NCBI RefSeq assembly: GCF_023558375.1
Contig: NZ_CP083762.1
Span: 1-64,000 of the forward strand
Length of the DNA: 64,000 bases
Direction of reading: 5' to 3'
Source of the DNA: Chroococcidiopsis sp. CCMEE 29
GTDB lineage: Bacteria; Cyanobacteriota; Cyanobacteriia; Cyanobacteriales; Chroococcidiopsidaceae
Position numbers and translations under genes: made by a program. Under the pieces are notes generated by a model. It did no database searches, was not told the origin of the DNA, and saw only the letters and a list, made by a program, of their open reading frames with translations. This document shows positions 52,863-61,988 of this stretch, one piece after another; positions within the stretch are counted from its first letter, which is position 1; every line of letters begins with the position of its first letter.

Positions 52863-53906
52863 ATGAAACGATATTTGTTTCTGATTTGGATATTGATTCT
52901 TTCTGTAGGCGTAATTCTAGCTCACTCATTTGTAGTATCTGCTAAAAATCAGCCACACACTGTAAGTTCTGTTTCAAGTAATCGCATCACCCTTAATGAG
53001 AGGGTAAAAAATGACCGCACCTTTTTTGCCTCTCTACCCGATGCTACACAGAAAGAGAAACATGCGAAGAATCGTCGAACAGCTTTCGATAGGCTCATTC
53101 AATCGGTGAGTGCAGCTAGGATAATCGAGCTGAATTTCATTTGGGATACCAATTCGCCATTATTTCCCACAAATCCCCCTTACTCAATTAATCTAGCAGC
53201 GCGACATACCCAAACTTTTGGTTCGGTTTCGGGTGGTATCGGCTTTGCTGTGGACGAGATGGATTTTAGCGGACAACATGGCGCACCCACTATCGATGCA
53301 ATCGGTCACATCTCAAATAATCTCAAGCTATTTGGGGGTATAGATGCGGCAGCTAGTGAAGGTGATATGGGACTGACGAAGCTAGGAGTCGAAGCTTACC
53401 CGAAAGAGCAGTTTATTAATCGAGCGGTTTTACTAGATGTTGCCCGTTTCAAAGGAGTAGAGACTCTTGCTGCGGGATATGAGATTACTGTCACAGACCT
53501 AGAAGCAACGGCACAAGCCCAAGGAGTCGAAATTCAACCAGGTGACTCAGTATTAATTAGAACTGGCTATGGAAAATACTTCGATACTGGCCCGAAAAAG
53601 TTTTTAGAGCCGCTTCCAGGTCCAGGCGAAACAGCAGCTCGATGGCTGGCGAAGAAAAAAGTTTTTCTAGTCGGAGACGATCAACTAGCCTTTGAGGTGA
53701 TTTCCCCTTTAGGAACGGTCTTCCCCGTGCATCGTGTACTAATTGCTGATAATGGAATCTACATTGTAGAAAATTTAAACTTAGAGGAGTTATCGCAAGC
53801 GCTGGCCCAAGAGGGTGTTTACGAGTTTCCTTTAGTACTAAATCCACCTAGAATCAAAGGTGCGACGGGAGCTGCGGTTAACTCGTTTGCAATACTGCCG
53901 CGTTAA
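52863..53906 (+). CDS. secreted cyclase-family hydrolase (kynurenine formamidase-like)
   Basis: 347 residues with a signal sequence (YLFLIWILILSVGVILAHSFVV). Cyclase fold (PF04199): FIWDTNSPLFPTNPPYSINLA, the metal-site region FSGQHGAPTIDAIGHI near 136 where the family has H-x-G-T-H-x-D, LLDVARFKGVETLA, QPGDSVLIRTGYGKYF and the end EFPLVLNPPRIKGATGAAVN. One of the family metal ligands is changed to Gln (SGQHGAP for HxGTHxD), though His and Asp remain. Located alone. Substrate unknown. Confidence 0.85.
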   Translation: MKRYLFLIWILILSVGVILAHSFVVSAKNQPHTVSSVSSNRITLNERVKNDRTFFASLPDATQKEKHAKNRRTAFDRLIQSVSAARIIELNFIWDTNSPLFPTNPPYSINLAARHTQTFGSVSGGIGFAVDEMDFSGQHGAPTIDAIGHISNNLKLFGGIDAAASEGDMGLTKLGVEAYPKEQFINRAVLLDVARFKGVETLAAGYEITVTDLEATAQAQGVEIQPGDSVLIRTGYGKYFDTGPKKFLEPLPGPGETAARWLAKKKVFLVGDDQLAFEVISPLGTVFPVHRVLIADNGIYIVENLNLEELSQALAQEGVYEFPLVLNPPRIKGATGAAVNSFAILPR

Positions 53907-53954
53907 GCACTTTATGTATGTTGATAATTTCTCCATCTTGTGCAATAAGGCGAC

Positions 53955-54524
53955 GTGAAAATCTATCCAATGAAAGTTGCAGGCAATGGGCAGGGGAAAA
54001 TACTCACCCCAGAGGAATTGAGGCGGCTATTTACTGAAGGATTGCGATCGCCAAGGGATAGAGCGCTGTTTGGCATCTGTTTATTCACCGCCTGTCGAGT
54101 GTCCGAAGCGCTGGCACTCCAGACATCTGATATTAAAGGTGAAACGTTGACTTTCAGAAAGTCTACCACCAAAGGCAAGCTCAAAACCCGCGTCGTAGAT
54201 ATCCAACCTGGTCTGGCTGCACTGCTGGCGGAGTATCAACCTTCGCCTGGTGCATTGTTTCCTGGAATGCGGGGGATTTCGCCAACTTTAACTCGGTTCA
54301 TGGCAGACAAGATTCTGCGCGATGCCTGCCTTCGCATTGGGTTAGTTGGGGTTAGTACTCACTCGTTTAGACGACGAACAAGCCTAACTATAATGTCCAG
54401 CGCTGGTATTCCCTTGCGGGTGATTCAGGAAATATCGGGACACAATGATTTAGGGACTCTGCAACGTTATTTGGAGGTGTCGCCGGAGCAGAAGCGTCAT
54501 GCTGTTGCAGCGCTCGGGTTTTAA
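53955..54524 (+). CDS. small tyrosine recombinase
   Basis: 189 residues from GTG 53955, with the catalytic domain only (no N-terminal core-binding domain): Arg in TACRVSEALAL, Lys in KSTTKGKLKTR, THSFRRRTS with H-x-x-R, and SGHNDLGTLQRYLEVS with the last His and the nucleophilic Tyr. All catalytic residues are present. Cyanobacteria carry many such short recombinases on plasmids. A remnant of a related gene lies at 52716-52795. Confidence 0.88.
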   Translation: MKIYPMKVAGNGQGKILTPEELRRLFTEGLRSPRDRALFGICLFTACRVSEALALQTSDIKGETLTFRKSTTKGKLKTRVVDIQPGLAALLAEYQPSPGALFPGMRGISPTLTRFMADKILRDACLRIGLVGVSTHSFRRRTSLTIMSSAGIPLRVIQEISGHNDLGTLQRYLEVSPEQKRHAVAALGF

Positions 54525-54601
54525 TCGGATTGTGACTTGAAGTTGGGCGGAACTAAGGTAGAGAAATTTGAACCTTTTGAAGCGATACGGAAGGATAACC
54601 T

Positions 54602-54751
54602 ATGACAAGTGCTGATCCTGACAAACAACTGAGCGCCCCAAAGCTCAAAATTGGCGATGAAGTTCACGTCATGGGAGTAGTGAACCTCACGCAAAGAGTT
54701 ATCGATCTCAAGTACGAGCCAAAACCCTATCGCCCTGGGTGGTCAGGTTAG
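54602..54751 (+). CDS. 49-residue protein, unknown
   Basis: Begins at ATG 54602 after aaggataacc and reads MTSADPDKQLSAPKLKIGDE, then VHVMGVVNLTQRVIDLKYEP and ends KPYRPGWSG. A KLKIGDEVHVMG segment resembles SH3-like beta barrels. No family recognised. Ribosome-binding site is weak. Could be real; follows the recombinase by 77 bases. Confidence 0.4.
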   Translation: MTSADPDKQLSAPKLKIGDEVHVMGVVNLTQRVIDLKYEPKPYRPGWSG

Positions 54752-54914
54752 CTGCGATTGCGTCCGGGTAGGCTGGCTGTTGTTGTTTTGTCTTCGTGGC
54801 AGAGAAAGGCTGTGGCAGCTCCGCCGCCGCTCCCGCTCCGGCTGGTCTCTAGCGATCGCGGTTTGCAGTTGGCTGCTTGAGTGGCGATCGCTGCTCCTCC
54901 TCCAAGAGAGAGTT

Positions 54915-55274
54915 TCAATAGTTCCACTGGTTAAGGGGGATAAACTGATTAGCTAGAGGGATATTAGCTGCTTCAAGATTAGCTATTGCCGCCACGATTG
55001 CCTTAAAGCTCATCTTCTTTAAGGGATTTGCCTCTTGGTAAACGGCTAAAATCCCGGGATGATTTGGGCTGGCTCGATGGAGAGCCTGAAAGTCCTGACA
55101 GTTAAGCGTCAGCAGGATGCGATTATTTTGTCTTGCATAACTCAAGACAACGGAGTCTGGTTGACTCATCAGACTAGCTCCGTTGACTGTCACAACGTCG
55201 TGACCAGCCTCTCGTAGGAATTTGACCAATATCTTATCTTGGGAATCTTCATCAATGAGTAACTTTAGGCTCAA
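54915..55274 (-). CDS. DUF5615 PIN-like toxin
   Basis: 119 residues. N-terminal acidic motif LLIDEDSQDKILVKFLREAGHDV and the second acidic region ILLTLNCQDFQALH are those of PIN-like (VapC-type) RNases of the DUF5615 group; HPGILAVYQ is also conserved. It overlaps the upstream DUF433 gene by 23 bases. Predicted ribonuclease toxin. Confidence 0.85.
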   Translation of the reverse strand: MSLKLLIDEDSQDKILVKFLREAGHDVVTVNGASLMSQPDSVVLSYARQNNRILLTLNCQDFQALHRASPNHPGILAVYQEANPLKKMSFKAIVAAIANLEAANIPLANQFIPLNQWNY

Positions 55275-55539
55275 GGGAGACTCCGTGTTCTTCTAGGTAT
55301 CGGCGCTCTTGCTCCGCTTCCCTCTTCAACAACTCTTGATGGGTTTCACAGTATTCAATAGCTTCACAGACGGCGGCTAAGGGCAAGTCCTTACTCTGTG
55401 CGACTTCCTCTGAAGTCATCTGATTCACAATCAGATCTGACCAAACTGTATGCGCCCTCAGCTTTCTCCCTTTGATATAAAGCTGTTGCCGCCAGGAGTG
55501 AGGGCGCTTTTCTAGGTATTGCCATTGAGTTTTTGTCAT
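55252..55539 (-). CDS. DUF433 antitoxin
   Basis: 95 residues. The DUF433 core is RKLRAHTVWSDLIVNQMTSEEVAQSKDLPLAAVCEAIEYC, a winged/homeodomain-like helix-turn-helix that normally pairs with DUF5615 toxins; the C-terminus LLKREAEQERRYLEEHGVSL is helical. Upstream of and overlapping the toxin, as usual. Should repress the pair's own promoter. Confidence 0.87.
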   Translation of the reverse strand: MTKTQWQYLEKRPHSWRQQLYIKGRKLRAHTVWSDLIVNQMTSEEVAQSKDLPLAAVCEAIEYCETHQELLKREAEQERRYLEEHGVSLEPKVTH

Positions 55540-55573
55540 GGTGTATCCAGTTAAGAGTTAGCTTTAGAGAGAC

Positions 55574-55789
55574 GTGGCTTGCCTCTCCAGTTTTTCTAGT
55601 TTCTTTGGCAACCACTACCTTTTGCGACTATGCAAGTGTCGCCGCGCTGCTTTAACTCAATGCAAGCTGCCCTTAGTTTTGGCTTCGACCGTAATAGATG
55701 GAGACTTATCTCGCTTGTTGCCCAAACAGCGGGTGCTTTATTACATCTATGGAAACTATGCAGCGCTAGTTTTCTATGCCGATACTTGA
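55574..55789 (+). CDS. uncertain 71-residue frame
   Basis: MACLSSFSSFFGNHYLLRLC and then LASTVIDGDLSRLLPKQRVL YYIYGNYAALVFYADT. Convergent with the RHH gene and overlapping its end by 16 bases. No ribosome-binding site or family recognised; kept because the second half looks protein-like. Confidence 0.2.
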   Translation: MACLSSFSSFFGNHYLLRLCKCRRAALTQCKLPLVLASTVIDGDLSRLLPKQRVLYYIYGNYAALVFYADT

Positions 55790-55989
55790 GTTCTCTGTTG
55801 TTTTTCTCGTTGCACTTGCTCTGCTATGGCTTTTCTGAGCCACCCAGTTAGGTCGTCTCCTGCAAGTTCCCTGAGATCTCTATCAACAGACTCAGGCAAC
55901 CGCAGCGCTATAGGCTGCTTAGCCAAAGGTTCTGACCCTTTGACCCTATAGTATCCCTTGCCTGTCATGTTACGTGGTTTCTTGCTCAT
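55774..55989 (-). CDS. ribbon-helix-helix protein (possible antitoxin)
   Basis: 71 residues. A basic N-terminal tail (SKKPRNMTGKGYYRV) precedes LAKQPIALRLPESVDRDLRELAGDDLTGWLRKAIAEQVQRE, a typical RHH strand (PIALRLP) with two helices. No toxin gene is adjacent on the same strand. Probably a DNA-binding regulator. Confidence 0.65.
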   Translation of the reverse strand: MSKKPRNMTGKGYYRVKGSEPLAKQPIALRLPESVDRDLRELAGDDLTGWLRKAIAEQVQREKQQRTQVSA

Positions 55990-56423
55990 ACTGCAATTGT
56001 AGCCATAAATTTAATTTTTGATAAGTAGAACCAATAGATTGCAGCTATTTATCGCTTGAAAAACCACGTAACATGGTTTAATATAAAATATATAGTTCAA
56101 AAGGCGATCGCGTTCCTGACCAAAGTTCTGCGATCGCCTACCTACAAAAAACTCAACAATCACATTGGGGCGATTTGGTACTTCATTCATGGCTACAATG
56201 CAGAAGTGACAAGGAATTGAGCCTCACCACTACTTCCATATCACTACCGGTGGAATCTTGGTGATTTGGGGATTAGTAGTACTTAGTATTTGGGGTGTAG
56301 TTTTTGGTGACACCTTGGTGACGCTTGGTAAGTTGTGGTATCTTGATCGCATGGTATGGCTGTATGGGGAGATGAAAGACGTGAATTCAGAGTATCGAAG
56401 CTGGCTATACTAACACTGTCGCA
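55990..56423. other. no gene seen; HIP1-rich spacer
   Basis: Contains two gcgatcgc palindromes (56104 and 56132) and AT-rich stretches; no coding frame of note on either strand. It ends at the attC-like palindrome. Confidence 0.5.
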
Positions 56424-56512
56424 GTCGAACAATCCGCTTGCACACCAACCGTATCAATTTGGTCGGTTGAGTCCGAAAAGTTTCTAGCGGCGGGTGAAGC
56501 GGTCCGTTATGC
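56424..56512. repeat. attC-like integron recombination site 1
   Basis: GTCGAAC at 56424-56430 and GTTATGC at 56506-56512 occupy the R'' and R' positions. Between them, CCGCTTgCAC (left) pairs with GTGAAGCGG (right) when one G is left unpaired on the left arm. The centre is variable. Total 89 bp. The pattern (conserved ends, imperfect stem with one extrahelical base on one arm) matches integron attC sites; see site 2 at 63164-63250. Confidence 0.6.
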
Positions 56513-56534
56513 CCTCTTTAACGGTCTGCTAGCT

Positions 56535-57347
56535 TCACGTTGCTTCTGATGTAACCAGAACCCTTTTTTGAGGTACGCGCAATAGCGAAATACCGACGAT
56601 TAATAACCAAGCTTCCCAAAGAATGAAGCCAATTGGTGTTGTTTCTAGCACAGGCATTGCAGGTATTACTGTGGCGAGCAGCTCGCTTTGGCCGATGAGT
56701 AACAGAGGTATGGTGAACACTCCCCACCAGGCAACCCAGGACTTAAATAACACCGACGATCGCATCGCCCAACCGAGGCCTAGCGTCCACCCCATGAGCA
56801 GGGTTTGCCCCAAGTGCTCACCGATGACCACTCCACCGTACTGATGCACGGCCTGATAAACAACGCCCACCGCTTCGCGAGTCATCACACTAACATTGGG
56901 GTCGGTGTAAAGACGGGCTAAAACCGGAACCACAAACACCCACCGCATCAACCCGATCGCTTGCAAGATTCCTGACAACGCCCCCATCAGCGTTGCCACC
57001 AGCAGGAAAGGAGACTGACTGCGGTTTGCCGACAGCTTTATAACCGAATACAGCAGGAAACTTGTAGGAATGAGCAGCAATGCAGCCAATCCAAAGCCGA
57101 ACCAGGTGAGAATGAGCCCTGTTCCCCCGGCTTGGAATCTTGTCAACACCACATCCACAGGCTCGCGCAGAATGTCGTCATACCCAAAGGTTTGAATCAG
57201 CAAAACATATGGAATGTTGGACAGAATAACGAGCAAAATGAGCAGAATGCCCGTAGCTCGTAGCAGGCGCAGAGGGTTTACCATCACAGGATTGCTCCGG
57301 GCTGAGTGAGGGAAGGGCATATGGATGGCCGGATAGAGTCGATTCAT
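56535..57347 (-). CDS. DUF4386-family membrane protein
   Basis: 270 residues with about seven hydrophobic helices (LLRATGILLILLVILSNIPY, LILTWFGFGLAALLLIPTSF, LLVATLMGALSGILQAIGL, VFVVPVLARLY, TLLMGWTLGLGWAM, WWGVFTIPLLLIGQ, LWEAWLLIVGISLL). Arrangement and IQAIGLMRWVFVVPVLARLY segment fit DUF4386. The start ATG overlaps the cupin stop (ATGA), so they are co-translated. Function unknown. The G+C content seems higher than the surrounding DNA. Confidence 0.8.
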   Translation of the reverse strand: MNRLYPAIHMPFPHSARSNPVMVNPLRLLRATGILLILLVILSNIPYVLLIQTFGYDDILREPVDVVLTRFQAGGTGLILTWFGFGLAALLLIPTSFLLYSVIKLSANRSQSPFLLVATLMGALSGILQAIGLMRWVFVVPVLARLYTDPNVSVMTREAVGVVYQAVHQYGGVVIGEHLGQTLLMGWTLGLGWAMRSSVLFKSWVAWWGVFTIPLLLIGQSELLATVIPAMPVLETTPIGFILWEAWLLIVGISLLRVPQKRVLVTSEAT

Positions 57348-57937
57348 TTCAGCCTACTTTCCGCTTGGGGCCAGTACTTCAGCAAAGAGGTCTCAACCTG
57401 GAGCCGTTGAGCGATCCACACCAGTGTGTTGACCAAGGCTTGAAAGAAAACCGGAGGCATCCCCACGGGAATGGTGTCTGATAACTTCAGCAACACTGCT
57501 AGCTGCAAGGGATCAGTGGGCATGCCTGCGGCATTCACCTTGCCATCGATCGCCAATCCATAGAGCCCTCGAATAAACTGCTCAAAGCCAGCCGCCGGGC
57601 TGTTTTCTGTGGTGAATGTCACCCAATCGCTCGAAGCATTGCAAAAGCTGTGGTGTGTCCCCGCTGGAACTTGTAGGCTTTCGCTCGGTTGCAAGATGCG
57701 GACATTGCCTTTTTGCCCGACTTCCATCGTCAAGCACCCCTTCAGCACCGTGAAGGTTTCATCCATTTCGGTGTGGTAATGGAGAGGACTGCCTTGGGCA
57801 CCGGGCGGCAAATCAAAGCATATTTTGGCGTAGCGGCCTTGGCTTTCGTGGGCGGGCTGCAAAATCGTCATGCGATCGCCCTTTACTGGGTTAGTAATGG
57901 TTTCAGCGTTCATTCTGTCTGGCTTCGTTAAAATCAT
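57344..57937 (-). CDS. cupin-domain protein
   Basis: 197 residues from ATG 57937 (agaggaaacc upstream). Cupin motif 1 is PLHYHTEMDETFTVLKGCLTMEVG and motif 2 PAGTHHSFCNAS, with the metal-binding His/Glu/His set intact. N-terminal extension of 60 residues and a C-terminal helical part (VNTLVWIAQRLQ). Upstream of and overlapping DUF4386. It is divergent from the AraC regulator at 58014, so it may be its target. Likely a metal-dependent small-molecule binder; substrate unknown. Confidence 0.85.
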   Translation of the reverse strand: MILTKPDRMNAETITNPVKGDRMTILQPAHESQGRYAKICFDLPPGAQGSPLHYHTEMDETFTVLKGCLTMEVGQKGNVRILQPSESLQVPAGTHHSFCNASSDWVTFTTENSPAAGFEQFIRGLYGLAIDGKVNAAGMPTDPLQLAVLLKLSDTIPVGMPPVFFQALVNTLVWIAQRLQVETSLLKYWPQAESRLK

Positions 57938-58013
57938 GGTTTCCTCTAGCGGCAGCAAGGTCGGCTTGATGGAATTAACAATTCAACAGTAAGCTTTTCT
58001 ACAAGAAAGCCAG

Positions 58014-58958
58014 TTGACGCCCGACGCCCAAAAATTGACCCATGATGCCAACCTAAAATCGACGATGCAAGAGGCTACATTTTCCGTTGCGATTGTGCGC
58101 GACATCGTGCAGTACGTGGTGGCCCAGGGGGCTGAAGCGAATGCCTTATATCGAGCCGCAGACATTGATCCGGCCGGACTAGAAGACCCTGATCGCCAGG
58201 TGGTGGGTGAAGTCCTACAAAAGCTATGGGGCGAGGCCGTCGTACAAACGGGCGATCACGACCTCGGTTTACACATTGGCGAAGCCTTTGACCTGGCCGC
58301 GATTGGCATTGTCGGTTACGTCATGCTCAACTGCAAAACCTACAGACAGGTGCTCGAAAAGCTTTGCCAGTACACGCAGCTGTTTAGCCGTGGGGTCACC
58401 CTTCGTTACCAAGTTGTCGATAGCTGGGTTTACTGTGATTGCGACATCGTGGGCGGCTTCAAAAATTACCTGCTGGATGAGCCCCGCCACCCGATTGAAA
58501 GTACGTTTGCAGCGCTATTTAGGGCCACTCAGCAATTGACGGGCCATCAACTCGATGCTCAAGCCGTTTGGTTTCAACATCCTTGTCCGGCCGAGGTATC
58601 GGAGCACAAACGCATTTTTCAAACCAAGGTGCAATTTTCCCAGCCTGCTAACCGCATCATTTTGAGTGCCCACTGCCTGGATTGGTCAGTGCGATCAGCC
58701 AATCCCAACTTGCTTTCGGTGTTTGAAGCTCACGCGAGCGGGATGGTGATTGCTCAGAACCAGTCCCAGAACTATTCTCAAAAAGTGATGGCGGCGATCG
58801 CTCAGGCAGTACAGGCAGAGGTGCCCACGATTGAGGCGATCGCTCGTACTCTGATGACGAGCGTGCGCCAACTCCAGCGAGAACTCCAAACTGAGAACAC
58901 CACTTACCAACAACTGCTAGACGAAACGCGCAAAGAGCTGGCCTTTCAATCCTTGAAG
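58014..58958 (+). pseudogene. AraC-family regulator, C-terminus cut by IS1-like element
   Basis: About 315 residues: Arabinose_bd-type N-terminal sensor (LHIGEAFDLAAIGIVGYVMLNC, SRGVTLRYQVVDSWVY) and the first helix-turn-helix half of the DNA-binding domain (PTIEAIARTLMTSVRQLQRELQTENTTYQQLLDETR). The frame is cut at 58959, before the second helix-turn-helix motif, so DNA binding should be lost. Start uncertain: TTG 58014 or ATG 58065. Divergent from the cupin gene. Confidence 0.8.
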
Positions 58959-59861
58959 GGTCGTGCAACAAAAATCTGTGGGATGGGTCTAAAGAGGACA
59001 GTAGTGATTTCTAGTCATCCTCATGAACTGTCTGTTGTGCGGTCACGATAAGGTTCACAAACACGGCAAAACTGAAAAAGGACACCAACGATATAAATGT
59101 CCCCACTGTGGCCAGACCTTCCCCGAACACTTTGATACTCTTTACTATGGCCGCCATCTTAGTCTTGATGAAGTTCATACGATACTTCAATCTCACGTCG
59201 AAGGCAGTAGCCTGCGGGGAGTCAGCCGTATCAGCGGGCGGGCTTACGGCACGGTGGCTTCCCTGGTGCGAGCGGCTAGCCAGAAGGCTCAGATGCTTCA
59301 CAATCAAGGGGTGAAGCAAATCGAAGCAGAGGAAATCAGTGGTGACGAGATGTGGTCGTTCATCGAAAAAAACAGAAGAACTGCCAGCCGGAAGAGTTGA
59401 TGGCAGGAGACTGCTGGATTTGGCTGAGTTTAGCCTCAGACAGCGGATTAATTCTGGCAGCGCGAGTGGGCAAGCGCACCGATGCTCTCTTGGAAGAGTT
59501 GTTAGTCTCCACCGAAGGCAAAACAGACTGCGACATTTGGAACACTGATGGCTGGAGAGGTTACGAACGAGTCCTTCCCGAAACAATCCACCACCAAGTG
59601 GGTAAGCGGAGAACTCAGCGCCTGGACAGAACCAATGGAATTTTGCGACAGCAGACGGGAAGGTGGCATCGCCTTCAGAACAAGTTTGGCAAGGTTTGGG
59701 AGCAAACGAAAGTAACGGCGAGGCTAGTTGTCAGTTATTTCAATTGGATCTGGGAGAATAGCCGCTCGGGGACGACGGCGGCTCAGAGGGCACGATTAAC
59801 GGAGTGGATATGGACTTGGGATGACTTAGTTGCCTATCCCACAGTTTTTTGATGCACGACC
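58959..59861 (+). mobile_element. IS1-like element (second type), copy 2 of 2
   Basis: 903 bp, same ends as copy 1 (40420-41322). No target duplication: left flank ends ccttgaag, right flank starts cagtattt. That points to a deletion or recombination next to the element. Confidence 0.88.
59023..59852 (+). CDS. IS1-like transposase (frameshifted pair, copy 2)
   Basis: Identical to 40484-41313; the two frames meet at the A-AAA-AAC site at 59366-59373. Confidence 0.85.
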
Positions 59862-59911
59862 CAGTATTTGAAGGCTGCTGGTTAATGTTCAAGTCATGCT
59901 ATATGGCGAAA

Positions 59912-60808
59912 CTAAGCAAAGGTTCTGAAGCTTTTTGGCGTTGTTCCTGTACTTTTGCCAAACAGGGTTGTTAAGTGACTTTGGTTCTTAAAACCGCACA
60001 TCAATGCGATATCAGCGATCGCTAAGTCTTTCTGCTTCAGTAACTGTTTAGATCGCTCGATCCGTTGCTGCAAGACATACTGATGGGGTGTGACTCCTAG
60101 CGATCGCTTAAACAATCGACAGAAGTAATACTGGCTTATCCCCGTGAATGCTGCCAAGTCAGCCAGCCGGAGATCTCGATCCAAATGAGCTTGAATGTAA
60201 TCCAGCACTTGAGTCAGTTTGTGCTGTGGCAGTCCATCCTCATACTGAGATGGCGTTGATTTTAACATTGTATAGGTTTTGAGCAGATGCACTGCAAGAG
60301 CAGTTCCCATTGCCTCACCGTACAGCCGACCGGATGGACAACCCGCTTCTAATTCAACTTTAAGTGCAAGCAAGATCTCCCGAATCAGCGGATCGCTTTG
60401 ACTGCGCTGCATCACCAACTCTACTCGGTCTGGATTCACCGACTCTTGAAAAGCCTTCATGACAAAAGTGGGTTCCAGAGTCATCGCCAAGACTTCCATA
60501 TCGCTTTGCCAACGAATTGCATGGAGGTGCTGTACTGGGGTGATACAAATATTTCCAGGTATCATCTGCTGGCGGCTAAATTTCCCGTTGACTTTCAGTT
60601 CGACTGTCTTTGAAGTTCCTAGCTGCAACGTGAGATGATGACTCATTGCTGTCACGTCCGAAATATCGCTCGCTGGCAAGTGAATGTGTTCGAGCAAGAT
60701 GCCTTCCCAAGCTGTTTTTCCACTCGACAAAAGGACTGTTTCGCCAGAATGCTCTACTCGACGCTGATCGGTGGATTGATTCGCCGTCTCGATCAATTCT
60801 TGCGACAT
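59912..60808 (-). CDS. AraC-family transcriptional regulator
   Basis: 298 residues from ATG 60808 (agggagaaagtt upstream; the longer frame is unlikely). Sensor domain to about 190 (MTLEPTFVMKAFQESVNPDRVEL), then helix-turn-helix LADLAAFTGISQYYFCRLFKRS and ADIALMCGFKNQSHLTTLFGKSTGTTPKSFR. It is clearly related to the AraC at 39444-40346. It is divergent from the oxidoreductase operon at 60963, whose promoter it probably controls. Confidence 0.9.
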   Translation of the reverse strand: MSQELIETANQSTDQRRVEHSGETVLLSSGKTAWEGILLEHIHLPASDISDVTAMSHHLTLQLGTSKTVELKVNGKFSRQQMIPGNICITPVQHLHAIRWQSDMEVLAMTLEPTFVMKAFQESVNPDRVELVMQRSQSDPLIREILLALKVELEAGCPSGRLYGEAMGTALAVHLLKTYTMLKSTPSQYEDGLPQHKLTQVLDYIQAHLDRDLRLADLAAFTGISQYYFCRLFKRSLGVTPHQYVLQQRIERSKQLLKQKDLAIADIALMCGFKNQSHLTTLFGKSTGTTPKSFRTFA

Positions 60809-60962
60809 AACTTTCTCCCTTGTAAAGCACTGGAAATTCAGGAAATGGCTCGAAACCGCCAATAAACTATCGCAAGAATTTGAAAAAAAAGCAAAAACTG
60901 AAAAGAAATTTCCGAATTAAATCCTTATTCTAGGAGTAACCTTCACGAAGCGAGGCATCATC

Positions 60963-61961
60963 ATGCCGAAGATTGTGCGATTTTATGAATTTGGAGATGC
61001 AGATGTCCTCAAACTAGAAGACCAGCCGCTTGTAGAACCTAGTGAAGGCGAAGTGCGCCTTAAGGTCGAAGCCATTGGCTTAAATCGCGCTGAAGTCGGC
61101 TTTCGGGCAGGACGATATCTAGAACTGCCGAAAACGTTTCCTTCAACGCTCGGTTACGAGGCATCAGGTGTGATTGATGCGATCGGCTTCGGGGTGAGTG
61201 GATTTCAAATTGGCGATCGCGTCAGCACCATTCCTGCATTTTCTATGTTGAACTATGGCATGTATGGTGAAAGCGCGATCGCACCTGCCTCAGCCGTCAC
61301 TCATTATCCTGTAACGCTCTCTCCAACAGAAAGCACTGCGATTTGGATGCAGTACATCACTGCATATGGTCCACTGGTTGAATATGGTCAGGTGAAAGCG
61401 GGTGATTTTGTTCTAATTACGGCAGCAAGTAGTAGTGTCGGCTACTCAGCGATTCAGATTGCTAAAGCTGCGGGAGCAGTTGCGATTGCGACCACTCGCA
61501 GCAATGCCAAAAAGCAAATGCTGCTGGATAAAGGGGCAGATCATGTCATTGTCACCAACGACGAAGATTTAGTCAGTCGTGTCATGGAAATTACCAATGG
61601 TCATGGCGTTGATCTCGTGTTTGATGCGGTTGCCGGATCGTTTCTGGAAACCTTGGCGGCTGCGGCTGCACCTGGAGCTACCATTTTTGTGTACGGAGCA
61701 TTAGATGAAAACGCAGCGACTCCCTTGCCCTTGTTTGCAGCCCTTCAGAAAGGCTTGAAGATACAGGGCTACACGCTGTTTGAGATTACAACCAATCCCA
61801 TTAAGTTAGAACACGCCAAACAATACATTTATAGAGGTTTAGAATCTGGAAAACTCGTGCCAATTCTCGATCGTACTTTCACACTCGATCAAATCGTGGA
61901 AGCGCATCGCTACATGGAATCGAATCAACAAAATGGCAAGATTACTGTGACCGTTCCGTAA
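60963..61961 (+). CDS. zinc-independent alcohol dehydrogenase/quinone reductase (MDR)
   Basis: 332 residues. GroES-like N-terminal domain (GLNRAEVGFRAGRYLELPKTFPSTLGYEASGVI) and a Rossmann domain with ITAASSSVGYSAIQIAKAAGA near 150, DLVFDAVAG and YGALDENAATPLP. No Zn-binding Cys cluster, so quinone oxidoreductase/zeta-crystallin type, NADPH-using. First gene of a four-gene operon with EthD-domain, isomerase-like and NTF2-like genes. Ribosome-binding site not obvious. Confidence 0.9.
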   Translation: MPKIVRFYEFGDADVLKLEDQPLVEPSEGEVRLKVEAIGLNRAEVGFRAGRYLELPKTFPSTLGYEASGVIDAIGFGVSGFQIGDRVSTIPAFSMLNYGMYGESAIAPASAVTHYPVTLSPTESTAIWMQYITAYGPLVEYGQVKAGDFVLITAASSSVGYSAIQIAKAAGAVAIATTRSNAKKQMLLDKGADHVIVTNDEDLVSRVMEITNGHGVDLVFDAVAGSFLETLAAAAAPGATIFVYGALDENAATPLPLFAALQKGLKIQGYTLFEITTNPIKLEHAKQYIYRGLESGKLVPILDRTFTLDQIVEAHRYMESNQQNGKITVTVP

Positions 61962-61988
61962 ATCGCGCTTCAAACCTCAAGGAGAATT

